Below, piece after piece: positions 52,041-60,908 of a stretch of DNA of 64,000 nucleotides (position 1 is the stretch's first letter; each line of letters begins with the position of its first letter). Both the position numbers and the translations under genes were made by a program. Source of the DNA: DATCRE01 sp035493595 (GTDB taxonomy: Bacteria > Bacteroidota > Bacteroidia > Cytophagales > Cyclobacteriaceae); contig DATJHZ010000195.1 in assembly GCA_035493595.1 (NCBI GenBank), positions 1 through 64,000 of the forward strand, in the 5' to 3' direction. Under the pieces are notes generated by a model. That model saw only the letters and a program-made list of their open reading frames with translations, made no database searches and was not told the DNA's origin.

Positions 52041-53693
52041 TTATTTAACGAGTAATTCTCGGGCGTTTTCTAATGCAACCTTTGATGGTTTTTCGCCTCC
52101 GATCATTTTTGCAATTTCTTCTATGCGTTCATCGCGACTTAGTGTTTTAATAGCACTTACTGTTTTGTGATCTGAATTATTTTTAAATACATAAAAATGG
52201 CTATCACCTTTTGCCGCAATTTGTGGAAGATGCGTGATGGTAATCAGTTGATGTTTGGCGGCCATCTCCTTCATCATACTGCCAAGCTTAATGGCAATCT
52301 CTCCTGAAATACCATTGTCAATTTCATCCAGCACCAGCGTAGGCATAGAGGTTTTTTCAGCCATAACATATTTTACGCAAAACATTAGTCGTGAAAATTC
52401 ACCGCCTGAAGCTACCTGCGTAAGAGGCTTTGTTGCAATGCCTTTATTAGCACTAAATAAAATTTCAATTTTATCAATGCCGTTGGACGTTGCTTCTGCT
52501 TCCTGTTGTTCAATGTTCAGGTTGGCTTCAGGTATCCCCAGTTCACGCAGAAGTTTTATAATCTGTTGGCAGATCGGTGTAAATACTTTTTTCCTTGAGT
52601 CGCTTAGTTTTGTACCAACTTTTTGAAGTTGAGTAGCTGCTTTTTGATAAGCACTCTCAGCATTTGCAAGAGCTTCATCAAGGTTAGACGTTATATCAGC
52701 TTTGCGCTGAAGATCTTCCTGAAGGGTAAGCAGTTCTGTTAAATTGGCTGCCTTATGTTTTTTTAACAGGCGATATACAGAACTGAGTTTTTCCTTCACC
52801 AATTCAGCACGCTCCGGATCGAATTCAATATTATTTTCTTCGCGCTCTACTTCATTGAGAATGTCATCCATTTCAATGAGCAAGCTTTCCAGGCGTTGAT
52901 GCAACGAATCATAAGATTGCGAATAGTCGCTGATATTTTGAAGATGACCTTTTGCTTCAGCAATAGCATTACGAGCCGCGAACTCAGAGCGACTTACTAA
53001 CTCTAATACCTGATTGAATCTGCTTTTTATTTCTTCCGCATGCTCTGATATTTTCAACTCTGACTCAAGAGCGTCTTGATTTATTTCGTCAAGCCCCGCC
53101 TTTACCAATTCATCCAGTTGAAAGCGAATATAGTCAGCCTCCTGTCGCAGGGTTTCTGCATCGCGGGTAAGGTTTTCAAATTCCTTTTTACTCTTTAAGA
53201 ACGCTGTCCAGCACTCAGCATATTCATCTTGTAGTTTTTGATTGCTGGCGTATGTGTCTATTAATCTTAATTGAAATGTCTGGTTGCCAAGTTGAAGGGT
53301 TTCGTGTTGCGAGTGGATGTCCATGAGCAGACTTCCAATCTTTTTCATCACGTCAAGCGTAACGGGTGTGTCGTTAATGAAAGCTCTCGATTTTCCTCCA
53401 GGACTTATTTCACGACGTAGCACTGTCATGTCATCATAATCCAGATCTTCTGTCTTAAAGATTGATTTGAGTTTGTATTCAGCAATACTAAAAACTCCTT
53501 CTGTTACACATTTTTCATTCTCATCCCACAACGCTTTTGAGTCGGCACGATTTCCCATAAGCAAGCCCAAGGCACCAAGCATAATGGATTTTCCGGCGCC
53601 TGTTTCTCCGGTAACGGCGTTAAGGTGAGCAGAAGGTTCAAGCTCCAGGTGCTTGATTAAAGCATAATTTTTTATCGTAAGATGTTTCAGCAT
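52041..53693 (-). CDS. recN: DNA repair protein RecN
   Basis: The 550-residue SMC-like ATPase has Walker A GETGAGKSIMLGALG (about 30-44), a central coiled coil (about 150-370) and Walker B TLVLDEIDNGISGEIA after the signature ASGGEFSRLMFCVKY. It works in double-strand break repair and chromosome cohesion. Its ATG overlaps the TGA of the preceding small gene as ATGA, pointing to coupled translation. It is the last gene of the bamD-recN cluster. Confidence 0.95.
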   Translation of the reverse strand: MLKHLTIKNYALIKHLELEPSAHLNAVTGETGAGKSIMLGALGLLMGNRADSKALWDENEKCVTEGVFSIAEYKLKSIFKTEDLDYDDMTVLRREISPGGKSRAFINDTPVTLDVMKKIGSLLMDIHSQHETLQLGNQTFQLRLIDTYASNQKLQDEYAECWTAFLKSKKEFENLTRDAETLRQEADYIRFQLDELVKAGLDEINQDALESELKISEHAEEIKSRFNQVLELVSRSEFAARNAIAEAKGHLQNISDYSQSYDSLHQRLESLLIEMDDILNEVEREENNIEFDPERAELVKEKLSSVYRLLKKHKAANLTELLTLQEDLQRKADITSNLDEALANAESAYQKAATQLQKVGTKLSDSRKKVFTPICQQIIKLLRELGIPEANLNIEQQEAEATSNGIDKIEILFSANKGIATKPLTQVASGGEFSRLMFCVKYVMAEKTSMPTLVLDEIDNGISGEIAIKLGSMMKEMAAKHQLITITHLPQIAAKGDSHFYVFKNNSDHKTVSAIKTLSRDERIEEIAKMIGGEKPSKVALENARELLVK

Positions 53694-53917
53694 CAGACTA
53701 GCTCGTCGAAGTAAAGTTCACTGATTTTATTCAGTTCAATAGATAGTTTTTTTAATCGCATGTTAATGATCGTAATACCACTTTCCGAAAGCTTACTCAG
53801 CTCACCAGGAAAGACATTACCATCATGCAGCACAATATTAATTTTTTTGCCGAGAAACTCCTTCATCCGGATTTTAATTTGATTCGGATCGCTTAATCTG
53901 ATTTGTTTTGTGCCCAC
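53693..53917 (-). CDS. small Sm/Hfq-like protein, unknown function
   Basis: This 74-residue protein starts with a short helix (DPNQIKIRMKEFLG) followed by five short strands that resemble an Sm fold: KKINIVLHDGNVFPGELSKL gives Sm1-like strands 1-3 with the conserved DGN/G pattern and GITIINMRLKKLSIELNKIS strands 4-5. Canonical Hfq is absent in many Bacteroidota. The overlap with recN and the place after DUF4835 are consistent with a conserved gene. The assignment is a pattern judgement; no sequence search was run. Confidence 0.7.
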   Translation of the reverse strand: MGTKQIRLSDPNQIKIRMKEFLGKKINIVLHDGNVFPGELSKLSESGITIINMRLKKLSIELNKISELYFDELV

Positions 53918-53958
53918 GATTAAAGATAAAAAAGAAGTATTGATTTCAGATAAAAATA

Positions 53959-54858
53959 TTAGTTCTGAATCATCTTGTCGTACATTCTGTTGGAAGGATC
54001 GATAGCCACAATGATGTCGTAGGCCTGTTTTCTTATCTGAAGGTTGCCATCCGAGAAAAGATTTGTGATCTCTTTTCCTTTAGCATCAAAAAAACTGATC
54101 ACAAGAATCGAACTTGGGTTGATGTCCCTAACTTTTTTAATATCCTTTAATCCCTTCAGGATAATTTCTCTTCCCTGATCAGGGTTTTTATCGAATGTAT
54201 CCATGGCAAGCCTGTGATAGGAGTAAACTGCTTTTCTGAGGTCTACCATTTGTGAGTTGTTCAAGTTTTCCTGAAGCCAATACCGGTTTCTATTGCTCCC
54301 CAATGATTGCCATCCCGGACGATTTGATGATTGTGCATTGTTAACAACGGCCAACGCTTTTTGAAAATAAGGCGTGCCACCCAATTCACTAAATGAATCG
54401 TAGTCCATACCAATAATCACATAAGCATAAAACGCTAGCATGGATGTCAGGTTTGTGGTATAGGTATTATCATTATATTCTAATGGCTGAGATTCGATGT
54501 ATTCAAATTCCCAATCTCGATCAGCAAAATTAAACAGCTGACTGGTATAGTTTGTATTATAGATTGGTCTAGCGGAACGTACTTGTACCGAAGCTGAAAA
54601 GGAGCCAATAGCAGGCATTCTTGTAATCGTAATAAGCATGCTGCAATTGATCTTTTCATAATTCTTGAAATTGTCAGGAGTCCACTTACGGGTATTCATA
54701 AATTGTTCAAGACCCGTCTTCATGTCTTTAAAAACATTTCGATCGGTTGTCTGAACTTGTGTGGAGTTGATGGCTACTGTACAATTAAGTTCCTGTGCCT
54801 GGCTTAGCATAGGTAAGCAGGTGAGGTACAGAAGTATGATGATTAAGATACTACGCAT
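53959..54858 (-). CDS. DUF4835 family exported protein
   Basis: The protein of about 299 residues begins with a signal peptide (SILIIILLYLTCLPMLSQ) and then QELNCTVAINSTQVQTTDR, the opening of DUF4835. Some annotations link this family to the type IX secretion system, but I am not sure of that. The frame opens at 54897; the ATG at 54858 overlaps the coaBC stop as ATGCGTAG and starts directly at the signal sequence. It is conserved between coaBC and recN in Cytophagales-type genomes. Confidence 0.88.
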   Translation of the reverse strand: MRSILIIILLYLTCLPMLSQAQELNCTVAINSTQVQTTDRNVFKDMKTGLEQFMNTRKWTPDNFKNYEKINCSMLITITRMPAIGSFSASVQVRSARPIYNTNYTSQLFNFADRDWEFEYIESQPLEYNDNTYTTNLTSMLAFYAYVIIGMDYDSFSELGGTPYFQKALAVVNNAQSSNRPGWQSLGSNRNRYWLQENLNNSQMVDLRKAVYSYHRLAMDTFDKNPDQGREIILKGLKDIKKVRDINPSSILVISFFDAKGKEITNLFSDGNLQIRKQAYDIIVAIDPSNRMYDKMIQN

Positions 54859-56053
54859 GAAGGTTCTCAATAATGGCTGAAACGATATCATGGGCAACTT
54901 CCTTTTTATCCTTCAATTCAAACGACTGGGGTCCATGATTCTTACTAATGATTGTAACTTTGTTTGTATCGTGTCCAAAGCCGGCACCTTTGTCATTAAG
55001 TGAATTGAGCACGATAAGATCAAAGTTTTTTGACTCCAGCTTCTTTAACGCGTTGACCTGTTCATGTTCGGTCTCTAATGCGAAACCAACAATGAGCTGT
55101 CCATTGTGTTTTAGTTTACCTAATGAAGCCGCTATGTCAGTTGTCTTGGTAAGTTCAAGCACTAAATTTTCATCTTTCTTTTTAATCTTCTGATCAGCTA
55201 CCTGTGCCGGACGATAGTCAGCTACTGCTGCTGAAAGCACTGTAATATCAGTTTCATTAAAAGCAGACAAGCATGCTTTATACATTTCCTCAGCTGAGGT
55301 TACTTTGGTAGTAGTGATCCCTGCATGTTCTGTCGACAGATGCGTAGGACCGGAGATAAGCTTAACGGAAGCGCCTTCATTTGCCAATGCTTCAGCAATA
55401 GCAAATCCCATTTTTCCACTGGAGTGATTACCGATAAAACGAACCGGATCTATTGCTTCATAGGTTGGGCCAGCAGTAACGAGTACTCTTTTACCTGAAA
55501 GTTTTTTTGTAGTGCTAAAAGCATCCTTTAGGTGCGAAACAATTTCTTCGGGCTCGGCCATTCTGCCAGAACCAATAAGGCCACTGGCTAATTCACCAAA
55601 GCCGGGTTCAATCACCTGATTGCCGAAATTTTTCAATTTGCTAAGATTTGCTTGCGTTGATGGGTGTTGCAACATATCCAGATCCATAGCAGGCGCAACA
55701 TGAACCGGACATCGGGCCGACAAATAAACTGCTAACAATAAATTATCACACAAGCCATTGGCCATCTTTGCCAATGTGTTAGCACTGGCTGGAGCAACAA
55801 CCATAGCATCAGCCCATAGCCCCAACTCAACATGGTTATTCCATTGACCTGATGCGTCTTTAGCAAAATCTTTGAGTACCGGATTTTTAGATAATGTGGC
55901 CAGCGTTAATGGTGTGATAAAATCACAGGCCGAAGATGTCATGATGACTTTAACATCAGCGCCCTCTTTAACAAGAAGGCGGATAAGGAGAGCGGATTTG
56001 TACGCGGCAATGCTGCCACAAACACCCAGAATTATTTTTTTGCCATTCAGCAT
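54851..56053 (-). CDS. coaBC: bifunctional CoaBC (phosphopantothenoylcysteine decarboxylase / synthetase)
   Basis: The 400-residue protein joins an FMN-dependent HFCD decarboxylase (GVCGSIAAYKSALLIRLL at the start; NNHVELGLWAD with the catalytic His; PAMDLDMLQHP) to the cysteine ligase domain from about 185 (GKRVLVTAGPTYEAIDPVRF, NHSSGKMGFAIAEAL). It performs two successive steps of coenzyme A synthesis. It follows rpoZ but a strong terminator hairpin lies between them, so it probably also has its own promoter. Confidence 0.96.
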   Translation of the reverse strand: MLNGKKIILGVCGSIAAYKSALLIRLLVKEGADVKVIMTSSACDFITPLTLATLSKNPVLKDFAKDASGQWNNHVELGLWADAMVVAPASANTLAKMANGLCDNLLLAVYLSARCPVHVAPAMDLDMLQHPSTQANLSKLKNFGNQVIEPGFGELASGLIGSGRMAEPEEIVSHLKDAFSTTKKLSGKRVLVTAGPTYEAIDPVRFIGNHSSGKMGFAIAEALANEGASVKLISGPTHLSTEHAGITTTKVTSAEEMYKACLSAFNETDITVLSAAVADYRPAQVADQKIKKKDENLVLELTKTTDIAASLGKLKHNGQLIVGFALETEHEQVNALKKLESKNFDLIVLNSLNDKGAGFGHDTNKVTIISKNHGPQSFELKDKKEVAHDIVSAIIENLHA

Positions 56054-56102
56054 ACGGGTATAAAGTTAGCTGTAACGCGCGTGCTAATTGCAATGTTAGC
56101 GA

Positions 56103-56109
56103 CAAAGTA
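56103..56109 (-). promoter_or_regulatory. weak promoter candidate for coaBC (TACTTTG)
   Basis: TACTTTG on the minus strand lies 50 bases before the coaBC start, just after the terminator hairpin. It has one base fewer between TA and TTTG than the usual element. Confidence 0.3.
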
Positions 56110-56110
56110 T

Positions 56111-56147
56111 CCATAAAAAGGCCAGATGATCACAGGCCTTTTTATGG
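56111..56147 (-). terminator. strong terminator hairpin between rpoZ and coaBC
   Basis: CCATAAAAAGGCC (56111-56123) and GGCCTTTTTATGG (56135-56147) pair perfectly over 13 bases around an 11-base loop. On the minus strand the T-run within the descending arm and the GC base make it look like an intrinsic terminator. It lies 11 bases after the rpoZ stop, so it should limit read-through from bamD-rpoZ into coaBC. Confidence 0.85.
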
Positions 56148-56157
56148 AGTTATTTTG

Positions 56158-56481
56158 TTAAAGCTCTTGCTTCTCGTCAGTTTCGTTACGGAAACGGTGA
56201 TTCAGCTTGCCTTCAATAAATTCTTCAGTTGCAGAATTTGTTGGCTTAGGCATGCGCTCATAGAATTTAGAAATTTCTATTTGCTCTCTGTTTTCAAATA
56301 CTTCTTCCAGGTTATCTACAGTTGTAGCAAATTCAGCAAGCTTGTTGTTCAACTCTTCTTTCAGGTTAACAGCAATTTGTCTGGCGCGTTTAGAAATAAC
56401 CACTACCGATTGGTATAGGTTGCCGGTTTGTGCGGCGATTTTATCAACATCGCGGGTGATTATAGATGATTGTACAGCCAT
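56158..56481 (-). CDS. rpoZ: RNA polymerase omega subunit (Bacteroidota type)
   Basis: The 107-residue protein has the omega-type region TGNLYQSVVVISKRARQIAVNL, which binds the beta-prime C-terminus in RNA polymerase. Bacteroidota omega proteins are longer than the E. coli one and divergent, with an extra C-terminal helix such as EQIEISKFYERMPKPTNS. It starts four bases after bamD stops and ends just before a strong terminator, as in related genomes. Confidence 0.88.
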   Translation of the reverse strand: MAVQSSIITRDVDKIAAQTGNLYQSVVVISKRARQIAVNLKEELNNKLAEFATTVDNLEEVFENREQIEISKFYERMPKPTNSATEEFIEGKLNHRFRNETDEKQEL

Positions 56482-56485
56482 AGTG

Positions 56486-57301
56486 TTATGAATTATTGTT
56501 CTTTTTCGTTTTTGTTAATTTAGTAAGACTATCTGCATAAAGCTTTTCAGCATCTACCAGAAAGTTGCTTTGAGGATATTTATCTAAAAACTCTTTGTAC
56601 ACTTCTATTACTTCTGTGTAGCGTTCGTTTTGTTTTGAGTAAATGCTCTGCAAGGCTAATTTATAACCTGCCAGAATGGTAAGGTAGTAGGCCTCCTCAA
56701 CATATTTAGAATCAGGATAGTTGTTTCTGAAATTATTGAATGAAACCATCGCGGCTTTGTAGTAACGCATTCTGAAGTAAAGCTTGGCGTTGGCGAATCC
56801 TTTATTTTCCAGTTTTTCCTGAGCAGCAACAATAACTTCAATTGCCTGATCCTTGAATTTACTGTTAGGGTAGCGGTTCAAAAACTCCTGCATGGCAGCC
56901 ATTGCATCAATGCTGCTGGACTGATCCAGATTGAAATTAGGGGATGCTTTGTATAATGATAAGGCATACATATACCTGGCTTCTTCAGCTACTGAACTGC
57001 GACCGTATGTCTCAAAGAACGTCTTGAATTGTTCAGAGGCCAGCAGGAAAAAACTCATATTAAACTGGCAATAGGCCTGATTAAATTGCACTTTTTCACC
57101 TTCGGGCAAACCACGTACGACGGGCAAAATCTGCTCAAACAGGGTCGATGCCTTCAAATACTTCTTTTTAGCGAAGTAATCCAGCCCAGCCTGGTATTTT
57201 ACATGCCAATCAGGGTTTTTCTCAATTCTCCTGAATTTACTGCATGAAAATCCCACTAAAAGGACCAAAACATAAAACGCAATAGCAATTTGTTTCCGCA
57301 T
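56486..57301 (-). CDS. bamD: outer membrane assembly lipoprotein BamD
   Basis: The protein of about 271 residues has a lipoprotein signal (FYVLVLLVGFSC, Cys20) and five TPR pairs, with BamD features DYFAKKKYLKASTLFEQIL and SSVAEEARYMYALSLYK. It is part of the BAM complex that inserts beta-barrels in the outer membrane. The frame opens at 57322, but a perfect TATATTTG -7 element lies in that extension; the ATG at 57301 (MRKQIAIAF) is the likely start. Confidence 0.92.
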   Translation of the reverse strand: MRKQIAIAFYVLVLLVGFSCSKFRRIEKNPDWHVKYQAGLDYFAKKKYLKASTLFEQILPVVRGLPEGEKVQFNQAYCQFNMSFFLLASEQFKTFFETYGRSSVAEEARYMYALSLYKASPNFNLDQSSSIDAMAAMQEFLNRYPNSKFKDQAIEVIVAAQEKLENKGFANAKLYFRMRYYKAAMVSFNNFRNNYPDSKYVEEAYYLTILAGYKLALQSIYSKQNERYTEVIEVYKEFLDKYPQSNFLVDAEKLYADSLTKLTKTKKNNNS

Positions 57302-57308
57302 AAGCCCG

Positions 57309-57316
57309 CAAATATA
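57309..57316 (-). promoter_or_regulatory. -7 promoter element of bamD (TATATTTG)
   Basis: TATATTTG on the minus strand matches TAnnTTTG and ends seven bases before the bamD ATG at 57301, so the mRNA leader would be very short. Confidence 0.6.
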
Positions 57317-57399
57317 ATACAAGTGAACTGAACTGTAAAACGCCTTTTTTGGCGATTTATTTGAGCCTCACAAAAGCCAACTAGCCCTTAAATAGGGCC

Positions 57400-58836
57400 T
57401 TATGTCTTACTGACTACTTTGGGCTTGTGATATTTCTCATAATTAGTTAAAAAATCACCCAGTTTTTCAATGGGCACCTTCTTGCCAATGATCTTTTTCT
57501 TATCGTCAAGCACATACAAAGTAGGAGTGCTTGGAGCGTCATAAAGTTGCTGATAATGACCTACGGCACTATAGTAGAAGTTTACTGTAACCCAAGGCAT
57601 TTTCATCTCTTTAATAAACTCCTTCATTTTTGTCATCGAAGTATCGGTGCTTACGGCAAATACCTCCAGGTTATACTTAGCTTTATCTTTTGTGTAGAAC
57701 TCAACCAGTTTTGGAGTTTCCTTTCGGCAGTGACCGCATTCAGGAGAAAAGAAAAATACGATAGTGTATTTGTTCTTAATATTATAAAGAGACTTTAATT
57801 GATCATGCGAGTCTTTCATGATCAGATCAGGAGCTGTTTTACCCAGCATACTTAACCGAACGCGATCGGCATAATCTTTTAAGTTCTTCTTCATTTTGTC
57901 ATTTGCCCAAAAGTCCATGGCTCCAGTAGCAAAGTACTTATCATAGAGATCAACAAAAACCTCATCAAGTCCCATGATCTCTGGCGTCTGGTATTTTATC
58001 ATGCAATGCCACAACAGATACTTGAAAGTTTCCTGATTTGGTTTTGCCTTGGCCACCATTTTATCAATGGCTTTTACGACAGAATCACGTTGAGGAACAT
58101 AGAGTTTATCAAGGTATTCATCTACTTTTTGATTGTACAATGGTTGAGGTAATCTCAGTAGTGCGTCATCAGCCAAATCGAAATAATCAAAGAAGTGCTC
58201 TCTGTACCATTTCAACTGAAAGGTAGAATCAATACTTCCGTTAGCTTTTTTTGGAGGATCAGGAATCTTAACGGCCTTGTTGGCTTTGAAGAGTTTAGCG
58301 GTGATGGTAGTTGGATATTTAGTAATGACATCTTCCTGATAGGCCGTTACTTTATCATTTATCTTAGTGAATGCAGCGCGGGCATCTTTCTTTTTGTCTT
58401 CTGTTAAGGTGCTGTCGTTGACAACTTTTAAATAAGGATCAGCTTCCTTGTGTCGCTCCATATTGAAGACCATGTTTTCGAAAAACAACTTGTTGTCCTG
58501 GTCGTTTTTAACCTTCATGTCTTTAATGTAGTCGGCAGTTGAGGTCTCCATGCTGAAGTTCTGATTGGCTCCAACAACGAGTTCAAAGATTTTAGTTTTG
58601 TCAAGCACGAGCATGTACACGCCGTGAAGCAATGGTTGCTTGCCTTCGAAGGTGAATTCGCCTTTGCTATCAACCTTGGCGGTGTCGCGAACAAAAGTAC
58701 TTTCACCGTAGTAGTAACCTAAATAGGCGGTGGTATCGTGAAGGCCTTGTATTTTAAAATGAATTTTATATCCGGTTTGTGCATGGGCCACTAACCCTAT
58801 ACCCAAGAAGCAAAATAGAAAGAGATGAATACGCAT
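57400..58836 (-). CDS. TlpA-type thioredoxin protein with DUF4369 and DUF5106 domains
   Basis: The 478-residue periplasmic protein has a signal peptide (about 1-19), a DUF4369 beta domain (TAYLGYYYGESTFVRDTAKV, about 30-130), a DUF5106-like helical domain (about 140-310) and a C-terminal thioredoxin fold with the redox motif SPECGHCRKETPKL. The CxxC is CGHC, typical of oxidising or isomerising Dsb/TlpA proteins. cis-Pro is in DAPSTPTLYVLD. It is probably involved in redox handling of exported proteins; partner unknown. It is alone on its strand here. Confidence 0.92.
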   Translation of the reverse strand: MRIHLFLFCFLGIGLVAHAQTGYKIHFKIQGLHDTTAYLGYYYGESTFVRDTAKVDSKGEFTFEGKQPLLHGVYMLVLDKTKIFELVVGANQNFSMETSTADYIKDMKVKNDQDNKLFFENMVFNMERHKEADPYLKVVNDSTLTEDKKKDARAAFTKINDKVTAYQEDVITKYPTTITAKLFKANKAVKIPDPPKKANGSIDSTFQLKWYREHFFDYFDLADDALLRLPQPLYNQKVDEYLDKLYVPQRDSVVKAIDKMVAKAKPNQETFKYLLWHCMIKYQTPEIMGLDEVFVDLYDKYFATGAMDFWANDKMKKNLKDYADRVRLSMLGKTAPDLIMKDSHDQLKSLYNIKNKYTIVFFFSPECGHCRKETPKLVEFYTKDKAKYNLEVFAVSTDTSMTKMKEFIKEMKMPWVTVNFYYSAVGHYQQLYDAPSTPTLYVLDDKKKIIGKKVPIEKLGDFLTNYEKYHKPKVVSKT

Positions 58837-59071
58837 AAAGCTTAATTTGTGGCTAATTTCTTAAAATCAAACATTTTTTCAACGTAATTAATGAGCCGTA
58901 GTGTTATTTAGTGACCTTTTAACAATTTATTAAGATAATTAGATCGTATTCTCGCTCGAGTTTAGATCAATGATGACCAGATGAGGGCATAAAGTTGTAA
59001 ATCATTTTAAAATAGCTGAAAATACAAATTGTGTATTCGGGGTTTAATTACTAAAATTGCGCTCCCATTTC

Positions 59072-59145
59072 GGGCCCTTAGCTCATTCGGTTAGAGCACC
59101 TGACTCATAATCAGGTGGTGGCTGGTTCGATTCCAGCAGGGCCCA
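59072..59145 (+). tRNA. tRNA with CAU anticodon, probably tRNA-Ile2 (lysidine), possibly tRNA-Met
   Basis: The 74 bases fold into a full cloverleaf: acceptor GGGCCCT with AGGGCCC, D arm TAGCTC with GAGC, anticodon stem CCTGA with TCAGG around CTCATAA, and T arm GCTGG with CCAGC. CCA is not encoded. C4-G69 and C5-G68 in the acceptor stem are the determinants for TilS, which converts the anticodon to lysidine-AU for Ile; elongator tRNA-Met usually has other pairs there. So I prefer tRNA-Ile2. A TAAAATTG element (one mismatch) lies 13 bases before it. Confidence 0.9.
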
Positions 59146-59170
59146 CTTTTTTAACCTTATAACACTTCCC

Positions 59171-59797
59171 TTGAAGGACGGCGAAATCAAAAACCTGATA
59201 TTTGATCTTGGAGGTGTTATTCTGGATCTGTCTGTTCCGCATACGCTGCAAGCGTTCTCAACCTTATCGTCACTTCCTCTAGATGAAGTAAAACATAAAT
59301 TCATTACCTCTCCCGAATTTGAATCATATGAGAAGGGAGGAATTTCAGATGTTGAATTCAGAGAGTTTGTAAGAGAGGTGTATCATGTAAAAGCAACTGA
59401 TGCTCAGATTGATCTCTGCTGGAATGCCATGTTGCGTGGAGTGCCTCTAATTAAAACTGAGCTTCTCAGTCGGTTAATGAATTCTTACCGGGTATTTCTG
59501 CTGAGTAACACGAATGGAATTCATCTTGATTTCATTAATAATGTTATACTTCCAAGAGATGTTAAGACTACATCACTCGATCCGTTTTTTCATCGCACAT
59601 ATTATTCTCATTTGATGCGCATGCGGAAGCCTGATGCTGAAATCTATCTTGCCGTGCTGGCAGAAAATAAGTTGAACGCAAACGAGACACTGTTTCTGGA
59701 TGACAATAAGTATAACATTGAAGGTGCTGCCGCCGTTGGTATTAAAACTGTACACGTTACTACACCTGATTTAATACTGGATTATTTTCATGAATAA
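59171..59797 (+). CDS. HAD-family phosphatase (YihX-like)
   Basis: The 208-residue enzyme has the HAD motifs FDLGGVILDLS (motif I with nucleophile Asp), FLLSNTNGIH (motif II), RKPDAEIYLAVL (Lys, motif III) and FLDDNKYNIEGA (motif IV). The cap is the small helical type of the YihX branch, which dephosphorylates sugar phosphates. The start is a TTG 25 bases after the tRNA, with only a short T-run between, so read-through from the tRNA is possible. It overlaps the protease gene by eight bases. Confidence 0.9.
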   Translation: MKDGEIKNLIFDLGGVILDLSVPHTLQAFSTLSSLPLDEVKHKFITSPEFESYEKGGISDVEFREFVREVYHVKATDAQIDLCWNAMLRGVPLIKTELLSRLMNSYRVFLLSNTNGIHLDFINNVILPRDVKTTSLDPFFHRTYYSHLMRMRKPDAEIYLAVLAENKLNANETLFLDDNKYNIEGAAAVGIKTVHVTTPDLILDYFHE

Positions 59798-60902
59798 AGA
59801 TCAACGGAGAATTCTCCTGCAGGCATTCTTATTTTTAGCTACTGTATTTACAACCACATTCGCAGGTGCAGAGTTTGTTTCAACAAAGCCTTTGATTGAT
59901 AAAGCTGGTTTTCACTGGGACAGCTTCGTTATTGGTTTTCAATACTCCATTCCATTTTTGCTGATACTTACAACGCATGAATTTGGGCATTACTTCACAG
60001 CGATGTATCATAAAGTAAAAGCGTCTTTACCTTTCTTTATTCCCTTTCCTTTTTTTCTCGGGACATTAGGAGCTGTTATTGTTCAGGAAAAACCTGCTGC
60101 TAAAAAACAAAGTTTTGACATTGGTGTCGCCGGACCACTTGCTGGGTTTGTTGTCGCTATGGCGATTCTTATTTACGGATTTACCCATCTGCCACCAGCA
60201 GATTATATTTTCCAAATTCACCCGGAGTATAAACAATACGGATTGGATTATGCAAGTCATGTTTACAAAGGTGGAGAAGGTGTGTTTGATTTATCAGTTG
60301 GTAAAAATCTGATCTTTCTGTTGTTAGAAAATCTTGTGGAGGATCCAACACGTATACCTAATCCACATGAAGTAATGCATTACCCATTACTCTTTGCTGG
60401 TTTTATATCACTAATTTTTACGTTTCTTAATCTGATGCCTATTGGGCAACTAGATGGCGGACATGTTCTCTATGGTTTGATAGGACATGCTCGACATAAA
60501 AAGATAGCTTCTGTAATTTTTATTATCTTTTTATTCTATGCGGGTTTGGGTAATGAATATATCAATCCTTATAAACCTGCAAATGATTTACTATTATCGA
60601 TATCAATTTATGTGGCCTTTCTCTATCTGGCATTAACAGGATTGAAACAACCATTAATTGATACAATTATGTATGCCGTAGTTATGTTTGGTTTGCAGTT
60701 TTTGCTGGCTAAGTTCTTCCCTCATATTCAAGGCTATTCAGGATGGTTACTCTTTGCTTTTATCCTTGGACGATTCATTGGAATTGAACATCCTCCATGT
60801 GATATTGAAAAACCGCTTGACACAAAGCGTAAACTGATGGGTTGGTTAGCGTTGCTTATTTTTTTATTGTGCTTTAGCCCTGCGCCATTGGTAATAGCTT
60901 AA
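59790..60902 (+). CDS. site-2 protease family (M50) intramembrane metalloprotease
   Basis: The 370-residue inner-membrane protein has about seven to nine helices, the zinc-binding HEFGH in LTTHEFGHYFTAMYH and the second motif NLMPIGQLDGGHVLYGLIG that supplies the Asp ligand. Between them FFIPFPFFLGTLGAVI is typical of the group with no PDZ domain. It likely cleaves membrane segments of proteins. Its ATG overlaps the HAD gene stop as ATGAATAA. Confidence 0.92.
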   Translation: MNKDQRRILLQAFLFLATVFTTTFAGAEFVSTKPLIDKAGFHWDSFVIGFQYSIPFLLILTTHEFGHYFTAMYHKVKASLPFFIPFPFFLGTLGAVIVQEKPAAKKQSFDIGVAGPLAGFVVAMAILIYGFTHLPPADYIFQIHPEYKQYGLDYASHVYKGGEGVFDLSVGKNLIFLLLENLVEDPTRIPNPHEVMHYPLLFAGFISLIFTFLNLMPIGQLDGGHVLYGLIGHARHKKIASVIFIIFLFYAGLGNEYINPYKPANDLLLSISIYVAFLYLALTGLKQPLIDTIMYAVVMFGLQFLLAKFFPHIQGYSGWLLFAFILGRFIGIEHPPCDIEKPLDTKRKLMGWLALLIFLLCFSPAPLVIA

Positions 60903-60908
60903 TACCAA

